Source of the DNA: Nocardiopsis alba DSM 43377
GTDB taxonomy: Bacteria > Actinomycetota > Actinomycetes > Streptosporangiales > Streptosporangiaceae
Reading direction: 5' to 3'
Length of the DNA: 64,000 nucleotides
Assembly: GCF_000341225.1 (NCBI RefSeq)
Contig: NZ_ANAC01000011.1
Location: 372,001-436,000 of the forward strand
In this document: one piece after another, positions 24,339 through 34,862 of the stretch
How positions within the stretch are numbered: the first letter of the stretch is position 1
Layout: each line of letters begins with the position of its first letter
The notes under the pieces: generated by a model
Seen by the model: the letters and a program-made list of their open reading frames with translations, nothing else
What the model was told of the DNA's origin: nothing
The model's database searches: none
Position numbers and translations under genes: made by a program

Positions 24339-24548
24339 ATGGCCGACACCGCCGTCTACACCGTCGAGGGCATGAGCTGCGGGCACTGCGTCAACTCGGT
24401 CACCGAGGAGGTCACCGGTGTCTCCGGCGTCACCGACGTCAAGGTCGACCTGGAGAGCAAGAAGGTCACCGTCACCGCCGCGGGTCCGATCGACGACGCC
24501 GCCGTGCGCGCCGCCATCGACGAGGCCGGCTACGAGGTGGCGGGCTGA
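24339..24548 (+). CDS. copZ: copper chaperone (heavy-metal-associated domain)
   Basis: A 69-residue single HMA domain (beta-alpha-beta-beta-alpha-beta). GMSCGHCVNSV has the Cu(I)-binding pair C14/C17. It carries Cu(I) in the cytosol to the CopA ATPase. The ATG has a GGGAGG site. First gene of the copper operon, downstream of two CsoR-type sites. Confidence 0.94.
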   Translation: MADTAVYTVEGMSCGHCVNSVTEEVTGVSGVTDVKVDLESKKVTVTAAGPIDDAAVRAAIDEAGYEVAG

Positions 24549-24549
24549 C

Positions 24550-24735
24550 ATGGGCGTGACCGCGAAACTCGCACTCTACGTCGTGGGTCTCGTGGTCGTG
24601 TTCGCCGCGGCGTTCGGGGCCGGCACGTTGGCCGGCCCCGTCCTGCCGGACGGGGGAGACACCCACGCCGAGAGCGTGGAGGGGACCCCGCCGGGCGGAC
24701 AGGACCAGGGCCCAGAGGACCTCACCGAACACTGA
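24550..24735 (+). CDS. small single-pass membrane protein in the copper operon
   Basis: 61 residues: one hydrophobic helix (about residues 5-30, with GLVVVFAAAFGAGTLAGP) and an acidic tail with a His but no Met or Cys cluster. The ATG starts right after the copZ stop and 18 bp separate it from copA, so it is co-expressed. Small proteins at this place recur in actinobacterial cop operons, but I cannot assign a role; a CopA accessory or copper-handling tether is a guess. Confidence 0.7.
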   Translation: MGVTAKLALYVVGLVVVFAAAFGAGTLAGPVLPDGGDTHAESVEGTPPGGQDQGPEDLTEH

Positions 24736-24753
24736 CGATGCCTGGAGGGGCAG

Positions 24754-27042
<2,289 letters not shown>

Positions 27043-27118
27043 GGGAACGAAATCGCGCACGATAAGGGCTGAAAAGCCCGGTGTGACAGGGTTTCGCACT
27101 CTCGTCACCCGCACGTGG

Positions 27119-27179
27119 AGCCGCTAGGGTTTGCGCTTGACCCCCGCCCGTAGGGGGGTTCGCACGAACCTCAGCGGCT
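27119..27179 (+). terminator. branched terminator-like structure between copA and the P450 genes
   Basis: AGCCGCT (27119) can pair with AGCGGCT (27173), which is followed by a short T run. The inside holds ACCCCC/GGGGGT and a GGTTCG-CA-CGAACC repeat that compete with each other. A TTGACC box at 27137 also lies here, so the region may combine copA termination with the P450 promoter. Confidence 0.4.
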
Positions 27180-27251
27180 TTCGTGTGTTCCGTGTCGTTC
27201 CGGAGAGTGACGGCGTGGTCATTCTCCGATGAGTGTCCGAACGAGGTCCCC

Positions 27252-28601
27252 GTGAGATCCACATGCCCCCGAGCCCGGCTGTACCGGAGCGAGCCCCATC
27301 CGGACCCTTACGCCGTGTACGCCGAGATGAGGGCCGAACACGGCCCCATCGTCCCGGTGGAACTGGAGCCCGGGGTGCACGGTTGGCTGGTCACCGACTA
27401 CGCCACCCTCATCTCCTGGTCCAGGGACGACACGAGGTTCAGCCGCGACCCTCGACTCTGGCGTGACCTCGCCGAAGGGCGTATCGCCCCCGATTCGGGA
27501 CTCCTGCCGATGATGGCGCCCCGGGCCAACGCGCTCTTCGTGGACGGTGTCGAACACCGCCGCTATCGCAGGGCGATCACCGACGGCCTCAAGGAGGTCG
27601 GCGTCGATCGACTGAAGCGGGCCACCGAACTCCGCGCCGGGGAGCTCATCGACGGTTTTTGCGAACGCGGCACGGCGGACGTCCTCAACGAGTACGCGCG
27701 GATGCTCCCGCTCATGGTCATCAACGACCTGTTCGGGTTCGACCACGACCAGGGGCGGCGCTTCGTCGAGGCCATGCGCAACCTCTGGCTCGGTATCGAC
27801 CCCGAGAGGTCCAATACCGAGGCGGAGAAGGCGTTGGCCGAGGTCGTCGCGGCCAAACACCGCGAACCCGGCGACGACGTCACCACACGGCTCATCCGGC
27901 ACCCGGCGGGACTCTCCGACGAGGAGGTCATCATGCAGCTCCTCCTGGTGGTGGCCGCGGCCAACGAACCCACCGCCAACCTCATCGGCTCCGGGATCAG
28001 GGCCGCCCTGGCCGACCCCGACCTGCCCGGGGACCGGGCCCCCTCGCCGACCGCCCTGACCGACATCGTGGACCGCGTGCTGTGGGAGGACCCGCCGATC
28101 ACCAACTACCCGGTGATCTACCCGCGGGCCGACGTGACCCTGGACGACGGTCGGGTCATCGAGGCCGGTTCGCCGATCCTGCTCGGCTTCGCCGCCTCCA
28201 ACCGGTTCTTCGTGGAGGAGAACGCCGAACGGATGGCCACGTCCAGGAACCGCGCCCACGTGGCCTGGGGAGTGGGGCACCACCGCTGCCCCGGAAGCGA
28301 CGAGGCCACCGCGATGACCGTCATCGCCCTCCGCGTCCTCTTCGACCGGCTGCCGGGTTTGAGCCCGGCGCTCCCCGGCGAGGAACTCCGGTGGCACCTC
28401 TCCTCTCTGTCCTGGATCCCGGTCGGGTTCCCCGTCCACTTCGCCCCCAGACCACCCGAGCCCAGACCCCCCGAGGAAGGAGAACCGTGGAACGAGTCGC
28501 ACTCGCGCCCGGAAACATCCGCTCCCAATCCGAGCACCTCAGGAAGATCGCCCCTGTCGTACCTGTCCGCCTTCCTGGCGAGGTGGACGCATGGGTCGTG
28601 A
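27252..28601 (+). CDS. cytochrome P450, CYP157-like, without the ExxR motif
   Basis: 449 residues. The heme site is WGVGHHRCPG (Cys346), in which Trp replaces the usual Phe. The I-helix is AANEPTANL. In the K-helix, where P450s have ExxR, the sequence is DRVLW (274-278), giving R-V-L-W. This loss is a known trait of the Streptomyces CYP157 family, whose members sit beside a CYP154 gene. GTG was chosen for its GAGG site. The last 38 codons overlap the next gene by 115 bp; the tail after the conserved core is hydrophilic. Confidence 0.83.
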   Translation: MRSTCPRARLYRSEPHPDPYAVYAEMRAEHGPIVPVELEPGVHGWLVTDYATLISWSRDDTRFSRDPRLWRDLAEGRIAPDSGLLPMMAPRANALFVDGVEHRRYRRAITDGLKEVGVDRLKRATELRAGELIDGFCERGTADVLNEYARMLPLMVINDLFGFDHDQGRRFVEAMRNLWLGIDPERSNTEAEKALAEVVAAKHREPGDDVTTRLIRHPAGLSDEEVIMQLLLVVAAANEPTANLIGSGIRAALADPDLPGDRAPSPTALTDIVDRVLWEDPPITNYPVIYPRADVTLDDGRVIEAGSPILLGFAASNRFFVEENAERMATSRNRAHVAWGVGHHRCPGSDEATAMTVIALRVLFDRLPGLSPALPGEELRWHLSSLSWIPVGFPVHFAPRPPEPRPPEEGEPWNESHSRPETSAPNPSTSGRSPLSYLSAFLARWTHGS

Positions 28602-29698
28602 CCACGCACGACGCGGTCGTCGAGGCCCTGGCCGACCCGAGGGTCCAGAAGGACAAGAGGCACTGGAGGGCCTTCGCGGCCGGTGAGATCCCGCCTGACT
28701 GGCCGCTGATCTCCTGGATCGTCAACGACAACATGTTGGCCAAGGACGGCGAGGACCACACCCGCCTGCGCAGGCTGGTCTCCAAGGCGTTCACCCCGCG
28801 CCGGGTCGAACGGTTGCGCCCGGCGGTGGTCGACATCGTGGAGAGGCTCCTGGACGACGTGGAGCGGGAGGCCGCCGCGAGCGAGGACGGTGTCGTCGAC
28901 CTCAAGAGATCGTTCGCCGAACCGTTGCCGCTCACCGTGATCGGCGACCTGTTCGGCCTCTCCGAGGAGGACCGTCCCCGGATGCATCGTCTGGTCAACG
29001 CCTTCTTCGACCAGGGCGTCGCCCCCGAGGAGGCCTTCGCGATCTTCGGTGAGCTGTGGGAACTGCTCACCGTCCTGGTGGAGACCAAACGGGCCGTCCC
29101 CGGAGACGATCTGACCACCGCCCTCATCACAGCCCGGGACGAGGACGACGCGCTCACCGAGAACGAGCTCATCTGGAACCTGGTGCTGTTCATCAGCGCC
29201 GGCCACGAGACCACGATGAACCTCATCGTCAACGCGGTGTCGATGCTCGACTCCCACCGTGACCAGCTCGCCCTGGTCAGGGAAGGAGGGATCTCCTGGG
29301 ACCGGGCGATCGAGGAGACGCTGCGTTTCGCCGGCCCCGCCGCGTACCTTCCGATGCGCTACACCGCCGAGGACATGGAGCTGGCCGGGATCCACCTGCC
29401 CAAGGGGGAGCCGCTGCTGCTCGGCTACACCTCCGCCGGGAAGGATCCCGAACGGTACGGGCCGACCGCCGGTGAGTTCGACGTCACCCGTGAGGACACC
29501 TCGCACCTGTCCTTCTCCCGAGGGCGCCACTTCTGCCTCGGGGCCGGTCTGGCGCGGTTGGAGGCCCGTGAGGCGCTGCCCAGGCTGTTCGAGCGTTTCC
29601 CCGGGCTCCGGGTGGCGCCCTCCACCGGGGCGCCCGCTCCCATGACCTCCTTCATCATCGACGGCCTGGAGACCCTGCCGGTCCGCCCGAGACCCTGA
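28487..29698 (+). CDS. cytochrome P450, CYP154-like
   Basis: 403 residues with all usual bacterial P450 motifs: I-helix ISAGHETTMN, K-helix EETLR (E277, R280) and heme loop FSRGRHFCLG (Cys350). Soluble, so it should need ferredoxin partners, which are not in the window. It starts with GTG after GGAAGGAG, inside the 3' end of the first P450 gene, so the pair is co-translated. The CYP157-CYP154 order is the one found at the end of Streptomyces conservons, but no cvn genes are here. Substrate unknown. Confidence 0.88.
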   Translation: MERVALAPGNIRSQSEHLRKIAPVVPVRLPGEVDAWVVTTHDAVVEALADPRVQKDKRHWRAFAAGEIPPDWPLISWIVNDNMLAKDGEDHTRLRRLVSKAFTPRRVERLRPAVVDIVERLLDDVEREAAASEDGVVDLKRSFAEPLPLTVIGDLFGLSEEDRPRMHRLVNAFFDQGVAPEEAFAIFGELWELLTVLVETKRAVPGDDLTTALITARDEDDALTENELIWNLVLFISAGHETTMNLIVNAVSMLDSHRDQLALVREGGISWDRAIEETLRFAGPAAYLPMRYTAEDMELAGIHLPKGEPLLLGYTSAGKDPERYGPTAGEFDVTREDTSHLSFSRGRHFCLGAGLARLEAREALPRLFERFPGLRVAPSTGAPAPMTSFIIDGLETLPVRPRP

Positions 29699-29726
29699 CG
29701 TCGGCGCGGGACACGCCCGACATATC

Positions 29727-29765
29727 GACCCCGCCGAGGTCATCGTGGTGGCTTTCGGCGGGGTC
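29727..29765 (+). terminator. terminator after the P450 pair
   Basis: A 10-11-bp stem (GACCCCGCCG with CGGCGGGGTC) over a 17-nt loop. The rest of the 263-bp gap to the kinase gene holds only promoter-like sequence (TACACT at 29859). Confidence 0.55.
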
Positions 29766-29961
29766 CTCGCATCTCAGAGGCGGTACGGAGTACCTCGAAC
29801 CCCGCCCGGGAACATCACACACACCTGGAAGAGAGCACCGAGGAGGGGAAGCGGCTTCTACACTCGACATGATCCCCCGAGCCGTCCCCTGTACCCCTGC
29901 CCCGCCCCGTGTCACGTACCCGCCTTCGACGTGAACGGGCCCTCCCGAGGATTGCGCACAT

Positions 29962-31674
29962 ATGAACAGTTCGGAAGCAGACCCCGGACGTGTCCTGGTC
30001 GACCGCTATCGTCTGGACGAGATCATCGGCGAGGGCGGTATGGGCCGCGTCTGGCGCGGCACGGACACCCTTCTGGACCGCCCGGTCGCGGTCAAGGAGC
30101 TGACCACACCGCCCGGCCTCCCCGCGCACGAGGTCGAGGTCCTGCGGACCCGGATGATCCGCGAGGCGCGCAGCGCCGCCCAGCTCAGCCACCCGTCCAT
30201 CATCACGGTGTTCGACGTGGCAGAGGAGGACGGACGCCCGTGGATCGTGATGGAACTCGTCCAAGGGCCCTCCCTCGGCGACCTCATCCGTTCGGACGGC
30301 GCCCTCACCGTGAAGCGGGCCGCCGACATCGGTGAACAGATGGCCGCCGGTCTGGCCGAGGCGCACAACCGCGGCATCGTGCACCGCGACATCAAGCCGG
30401 GCAACGTGCTCATCGCGGGGAACGACCGTGCGGTCCTCACCGACTTCGGCATCGCCCATCTGGACGGGGCCACCCATCTGACCAGCACCGGCCTGCTCAT
30501 CGGTTCGCCGAGCTACCTGGCGCCGGAGATCGCCCACGGTCGTTCGGCCACGCCCGCCTCGGACATGTGGGCGTTGGGCATCACCCTCTACCAGGCGGTC
30601 GAGGGCACCCTGCCCTTCGAACGACCCACGCCCATGGCCACTCTGACCGCCATCGTCACCCAGGACCTGCCGGAGAGCCCCAACGCGGGAGAGCTCCGTC
30701 CCGTCCTGGAGGCCCTGTGCGAGAAGCGTCCCGAGGACCGGCCCTCCATCGGCGAGGTCCGCTCCCTCCTGCGCGGGATCCGGGACTCCGCGGGCGCCGC
30801 GCCCTCGGTCACCGCCACCACCGTCGCCGCCGCGCCCGCCATCGTGGAGCCCGAACCGGAACCGGCCGGGGTCGTGAGCGGGACGGAGCACGCCGCCGGA
30901 ACCCCCGAGGGCCCGGTGGACCAGGCGGTCGGGGCCGGACCCGCGATCCCGCCCCCGCCGCCCAAGGCCTCCCGGAAGACGGGCGGACGGCGGCCCCGCC
31001 CCCTCGTCGTCGCCGCCCTGACGCTCGTGTTCCTCCTCCTGCTCGGCGGGGTGGCCACGACCGTCTACCTCAGCGCGAGCAGCCCCGGGGACGTCGCCTC
31101 GGCGGTCGGGGCCGAGGAGGAACCCGACCCCGTCGACCGAGCCGACGCGGGGGCGTCCGAGGAACCGGCCGACGACGAGTCCGCCCGGGACGAGGAGGAA
31201 CCCGAAGAGGAGCCCGAGGAGGAAGAGGAGGACCCCTGGGACTTCCTCGTCCGCCACGAGGACTCCAGCGGTTTCTCCGTGGACGTTCCCGAGGGCTGGG
31301 AGATCGACCGTCAGCAGCACATGGTCTACTTCCGCAACCCGGACGGCGGTTACCTCCTCGTCGATCAGACGTCGAACCCCAACGACGACGCCGGCGACGA
31401 CTGGCGCGACTTCGAGCCGATCGGCCGGCAGAACTTCTCCGGCTACTCGCTCATCGGGATCGAGGACGTGGACGCCGAATGGGCCGGGGACTACGTCAGC
31501 GCGGCCGACTGGGAGTTCACCTTCAGCGGTCGTAACGGCGAGATGCACGCGATCAACCGCGGCTTCCACACCGAGGACATCGGTTACGCGCTGTTCCTGG
31601 TGAGTCCCGAGTCGCAGTCGGTCAACCACGCCCTGCTCGACCGGATCTCGGAGTCCTTCGTCCCCGCGGACTGA
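29962..31674 (+). CDS. transmembrane serine/threonine protein kinase (Hanks type)
   Basis: 570 residues. Kinase domain at about 16-270: P-loop GEGGMGRVW, Lys in VAVKEL, catalytic HRDIKPGNVL, DFG in LTDFGIAH, SPSYLAPE. Then a Pro/Ala/Glu-rich linker, one membrane helix (about 352-372) and a Glu-rich stretch. The roughly 170-residue extracytoplasmic domain has no PASTA repeats; it resembles the PsbP/LpqN-like fold (GFSVDVPEGWEI, a repeated beta-strand pattern), so it may sense an envelope ligand. No clear ribosome site before the ATG. Stands alone, convergent with glsA. Confidence 0.9.
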   Translation: MNSSEADPGRVLVDRYRLDEIIGEGGMGRVWRGTDTLLDRPVAVKELTTPPGLPAHEVEVLRTRMIREARSAAQLSHPSIITVFDVAEEDGRPWIVMELVQGPSLGDLIRSDGALTVKRAADIGEQMAAGLAEAHNRGIVHRDIKPGNVLIAGNDRAVLTDFGIAHLDGATHLTSTGLLIGSPSYLAPEIAHGRSATPASDMWALGITLYQAVEGTLPFERPTPMATLTAIVTQDLPESPNAGELRPVLEALCEKRPEDRPSIGEVRSLLRGIRDSAGAAPSVTATTVAAAPAIVEPEPEPAGVVSGTEHAAGTPEGPVDQAVGAGPAIPPPPPKASRKTGGRRPRPLVVAALTLVFLLLLGGVATTVYLSASSPGDVASAVGAEEEPDPVDRADAGASEEPADDESARDEEEPEEEPEEEEEDPWDFLVRHEDSSGFSVDVPEGWEIDRQQHMVYFRNPDGGYLLVDQTSNPNDDAGDDWRDFEPIGRQNFSGYSLIGIEDVDAEWAGDYVSAADWEFTFSGRNGEMHAINRGFHTEDIGYALFLVSPESQSVNHALLDRISESFVPAD

Positions 31675-31696
31675 TCGGATCCGACGTCACCGGTGC

Positions 31697-32614
31697 TCAG
31701 AACACCGAGAAACCGGTGATGTCGGTGAAGGCCTCCAACGCCAGGGCGGCGGAGACCGAGTTGCCCTTCTCGCCCAGCCCCGGCCCCCAGGCCGCCAGCG
31801 AGTAGCGGCCGGGGACGATGGCGAGGATCCCGCCGCCCACCCCGCTCTTGCAGGGCAGGCCGATCCGGTAGGCGAACTCGCCCGCCGCGTCGTAGGTGCC
31901 GCAGGTCAGCATCAGCGCCATGATGCGGCGGGCCTGCCCCTGGTCGAGCAGCGAGGTGCCGTCGGCCCGTCGTCCGTGACGGGCGAGGAGGAGTCCGGCC
32001 AGGGCCAGCTCCTCGCAACTGATGGTGATCGCGCATTGGCGCACGTAGTGGTCGAGCACCTCCGGTACCGGCTCGAGCATGTTGTCGAAGCCGGACATCA
32101 GGTAGGCCAGGGCGCGGTTGCGGTCCCCGGTGGCCAGCTCCGACGCGGCGGTCCTGTGGTCGGTGTCCAGGTCGGGTGAGCCGGTCTCCTCACGGAGCAG
32201 GTCCCGCAGGGCCGTGAACGCGTCACCGGTGTCGTTCAACAGTTGGTCGGTGACGACGATGGCGCCCGGGTTGATGAACGGGTTGCGGGCGATCCCGTTC
32301 TCGAACTCCAACTGGTAGAGCGAGTTGAACGCGTTCCCGGACGGTTCGCGGTGCACCCGGGCCCACACGTTGTGGTCGGAGCGCCCCATCACCAGGGCGA
32401 GGGTGAACACCTTGGTGATGCTCTGCATGGAGAACCGGGTGGTGGCGGAGCCGATCGAGTGCAGATCGCCGCCGACGGTGGCCATGGTGAACCCGAACTG
32501 CTCCGGGTCGACCTTCGCCAGCTGGGGGATGTAGTCGGCGACCGTCCCCGCTCCGACGTAGGGCCGGACCCGCTCCATCACCTCGTCGAGGACCCCGTCG
32601 TAGTACTCGCTCAT
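31697..32614 (-). CDS. glsA: glutaminase
   Basis: 305 residues of the serine-dependent glutaminase family, which hydrolyses L-glutamine to glutamate and ammonia. The SxxK catalytic pair is S65/K68 in FSMQSITKVF; GNAFNSLYQLE, RNPFINPGAI and CKSGVGGGILA are family signatures. It follows the glutamate decarboxylase gene after 22 bp on the same strand, so the two are one operon. Together they convert glutamine to GABA and release ammonia while using a proton, a known acid-resistance route. Confidence 0.95.
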   Translation of the reverse strand: MSEYYDGVLDEVMERVRPYVGAGTVADYIPQLAKVDPEQFGFTMATVGGDLHSIGSATTRFSMQSITKVFTLALVMGRSDHNVWARVHREPSGNAFNSLYQLEFENGIARNPFINPGAIVVTDQLLNDTGDAFTALRDLLREETGSPDLDTDHRTAASELATGDRNRALAYLMSGFDNMLEPVPEVLDHYVRQCAITISCEELALAGLLLARHGRRADGTSLLDQGQARRIMALMLTCGTYDAAGEFAYRIGLPCKSGVGGGILAIVPGRYSLAAWGPGLGEKGNSVSAALALEAFTDITGFSVF

Positions 32615-32636
32615 GTCGGCCCCTCTCCGACGCGGT

Positions 32637-34073
32637 TCACCGTCGTGACTCCCGGGCGGGCCGAGGGCTCGGGACGTCGGCGCGATCGATGACGGAACGG
32701 GCGCCGTGGTTGAACCCGCCGGCCTCGTCCCTGCCGAGCGGGACCGAGGGCGGGTGGGTGCGCAGGTGCTCGATCGCGCTCTCGATGTCCTCCAACAGCA
32801 GGTCGGACATGTCGCGGCTGAAACCGTGGCGGACCAGTACCCGTTGGACGGCCTCGGAGTCCCGGTCGGCGGGCAACGGGTAGGCGGGGACCAGCCAACC
32901 CCGGGTCCGGAGTCGGTCGGCGAGGTCGTACGGGGTGAAGGGCTCGTCGCCGACCAGCCTCCAGGACACGGCGCCGATCCCCCGGTCCGGGTGTCCGTCG
33001 TGGACGAGGTCGAACGGCCCCATCGCCCGAACCCCCTCGGCCAGGTGGCGGGCGGTCTCGTGCGTGGCGGAGTGGATCATCCGGTAGCCCTCGCGACCGA
33101 GTCGTACGAAGTCGTAGTACTGGGTGACGACCTGACCGCCGGGGCGGGAGAAGTTCAGGTTGAAGGTGGCCTGGTTCCCGCCCAGGTAGTCGACCTGGAA
33201 GACCAGCTCCTCTGGCAGGTCGGCCTTCCTCCGCCACATCGCCCAACCCGACCCCAACGGTGCCAGACCGGTCTTGTGCCCGGAGGCGTTGATCGAACGG
33301 ACCCGGGGCAGCCGGAAGTCCCAGACCAGGTCGGGGGAGACGAACGGGGCGGTGAAGGCGCCGCTCGCCCCGTCCACGTGCAGGGGGATATCGTGCCCGG
33401 TGCGCTCCTCGAAACGATCCAGGGCCGCCGCGACACCGCTCACGTCCTCGAACAGGCCGGTGAAGGTCTGGGCGAAGTTGCAGACCACCATGATGGTGTT
33501 CTCGTCGCAGTACCGGTCGACGTCGTCGGGCGTCATGACGTAGGTGTCGCCGCTCAGGGGGATCCGCCGCAGTTCCACGTCGAAGTAGAGGGCGAACTTC
33601 TCCCAGCACACCTGGACGGGGCCGCAGACCAGGTTGGGACGGTCGGTGGGGCGCCCCTCGGCCTCGCGCCGGGCCCGCCAGGAGAACTTGGCGGCCAGGC
33701 CCGCGAGCATGGCGGCCTCGCTGGAGCCGGTCGTGGAGATGCCCACGGGGTCGGAGGGCTCCGGCACGTGCCACAGGTCGGCGAGCATGCGCACGCAGCG
33801 GCGTTCCAGCTCGGCCGTCTGCGGGTACTCGTCCTTGTCGATCATGTTCTTGTCGATCGACTCGTCCATCAGCATGCGGACCTCGGGCTCCACCCAGGTG
33901 GTGCAGAAGGTGGCGAGGTTCATTCGGGAGATCCCGTCGAGCATGAGCTCGTCGTGCACCAGTTGGTAGGCGACGCGGGCCTCGGTGCCCCGTTCGGGGA
34001 AGTCCCCCTTGGGCGCTCCTCGCCGCATCAGTCGTTCCGCGTAGACGTCCTCGTCGGGAGCGGGACCTCTCAT
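32637..34073 (-). CDS. gadB: glutamate decarboxylase
   Basis: 478 residues of the PLP-dependent group II decarboxylase family, making GABA from glutamate. HVDGASGAFTAPF holds the Asp contacting the cofactor, INASGHKTGL the Schiff-base Lys (K267), and STTGSSEAAML the phosphate site. The C-terminus ends in a His-containing tail (GGFNHGARSVI), similar in place to the pH-sensitive tail that closes the active site in E. coli GadB. No GABA antiporter gene (gadC) is in the window. A 9-bp inverted repeat lies just upstream. Confidence 0.93.
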   Translation of the reverse strand: MRGPAPDEDVYAERLMRRGAPKGDFPERGTEARVAYQLVHDELMLDGISRMNLATFCTTWVEPEVRMLMDESIDKNMIDKDEYPQTAELERRCVRMLADLWHVPEPSDPVGISTTGSSEAAMLAGLAAKFSWRARREAEGRPTDRPNLVCGPVQVCWEKFALYFDVELRRIPLSGDTYVMTPDDVDRYCDENTIMVVCNFAQTFTGLFEDVSGVAAALDRFEERTGHDIPLHVDGASGAFTAPFVSPDLVWDFRLPRVRSINASGHKTGLAPLGSGWAMWRRKADLPEELVFQVDYLGGNQATFNLNFSRPGGQVVTQYYDFVRLGREGYRMIHSATHETARHLAEGVRAMGPFDLVHDGHPDRGIGAVSWRLVGDEPFTPYDLADRLRTRGWLVPAYPLPADRDSEAVQRVLVRHGFSRDMSDLLLEDIESAIEHLRTHPPSVPLGRDEAGGFNHGARSVIDRADVPSPRPARESRR

Positions 34074-34088
34074 GGCGCACCTCTCACG

Positions 34089-34116
34089 CTGGTGGTGATG
34101 TGATGAACACCACCAG
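34089..34116. promoter_or_regulatory. 9-bp inverted repeat upstream of gadB-glsA
   Basis: CTGGTGGTG and CACCACCAG with a 10-bp spacer begin 16 bp before the gadB ATG. The geometry (19-bp centre-to-centre arms, about two helical turns) suits a dimeric repressor, or a leader hairpin. Confidence 0.45.
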
Positions 34117-34172
34117 TATGTGACCTGAGGGGCGGATGAGGAGAAGGTGCAGTCTTGTCCGGAGTGTCGGGT

Positions 34173-34862
34173 TCAGTCCTGTTCGTCGTCGAGCAACTCG
34201 GCGTCGTGCACGAGCAGCGCGATCTGCACACGGTTGTTCAGCCCCAACTTGGTGAGGATGTTCGACACGTGCGTCTTCACCGTGGGCACGCTCAGGAACA
34301 GCCGAGAGGCGATGTCGGCGTTCGACCGCCCCTGCCCCACCGCCACGGCCACATCGGTCTCCCGCGCGTTGAGCACCGCCAACCGGCTCCGGGCCCGCCC
34401 CGCGCGCTCGCTGTGATCGGCGTCGGCCACTCGGTCCATCAGCCTCCGCGTCACGGAGGGGGAGAGCACCGGGAACCCCCGGGCCACCCGACGGACCGAC
34501 TCCACGATCTCCTTCGGCGGTGTGTCCTTGAGCAGGAACCCGGCGGCGCCGGCGCGCAGGGCGCGCAGCACGTGCTCGTCGGCGTCGAAGGTGGTGAGCA
34601 CCAGGACCTCCGGCGGGTCCGGGAGGGCCCGCAACGACTCGGTGGCGGTCAGCCCGTCCACCGAGGGCATACGGATGTCCATCAACACCACGTCGGGGGA
34701 GTGGCGCTCGACCAGGTCGACGACCCGGCCTCCGTCCTCGGCCTCGGCCAGCACCCGGATGTCGGGCGCGCCGCCCATCATCATCACCAGGCCCACCCGG
34801 ACCAGGGCGTCGTCGTCGACGATCACCACGCCGATCCGCCGCTCGTCGTCCGATTCGCTCAT
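34173..34862 (-). CDS. NarL/LuxR-type response regulator
   Basis: 229 residues. Receiver domain with the acidic pocket VVIVDDDAL, phospho-Asp in VVLMDIRMP (about D60), Thr in VLTTFDAD and Lys in FLLKDTPP; then a LuxR-type HTH (LNARETDVAVAVGQGRSNADIASRLFLSVPTVKTHVSNIL in family terms) at about residues 155-210. It starts with ATG overlapping the histidine kinase gene by 4 bp. With the kinase upstream it forms a complete two-component system; the signal is unknown. Confidence 0.93.
   Translation of the reverse strand: MSESDDERRIGVVIVDDDALVRVGLVMMMGGAPDIRVLAEAEDGGRVVDLVERHSPDVVLMDIRMPSVDGLTATESLRALPDPPEVLVLTTFDADEHVLRALRAGAAGFLLKDTPPKEIVESVRRVARGFPVLSPSVTRRLMDRVADADHSERAGRARSRLAVLNARETDVAVAVGQGRSNADIASRLFLSVPTVKTHVSNILTKLGLNNRVQIALLVHDAELLDDEQD

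Noticed and set aside
27252..29698. A secondary-metabolite cluster around the two P450 genes
   Set aside because: No PKS, NRPS, terpene synthase, tailoring methyltransferase or ferredoxin genes are nearby; neighbours are a copper operon and a kinase.
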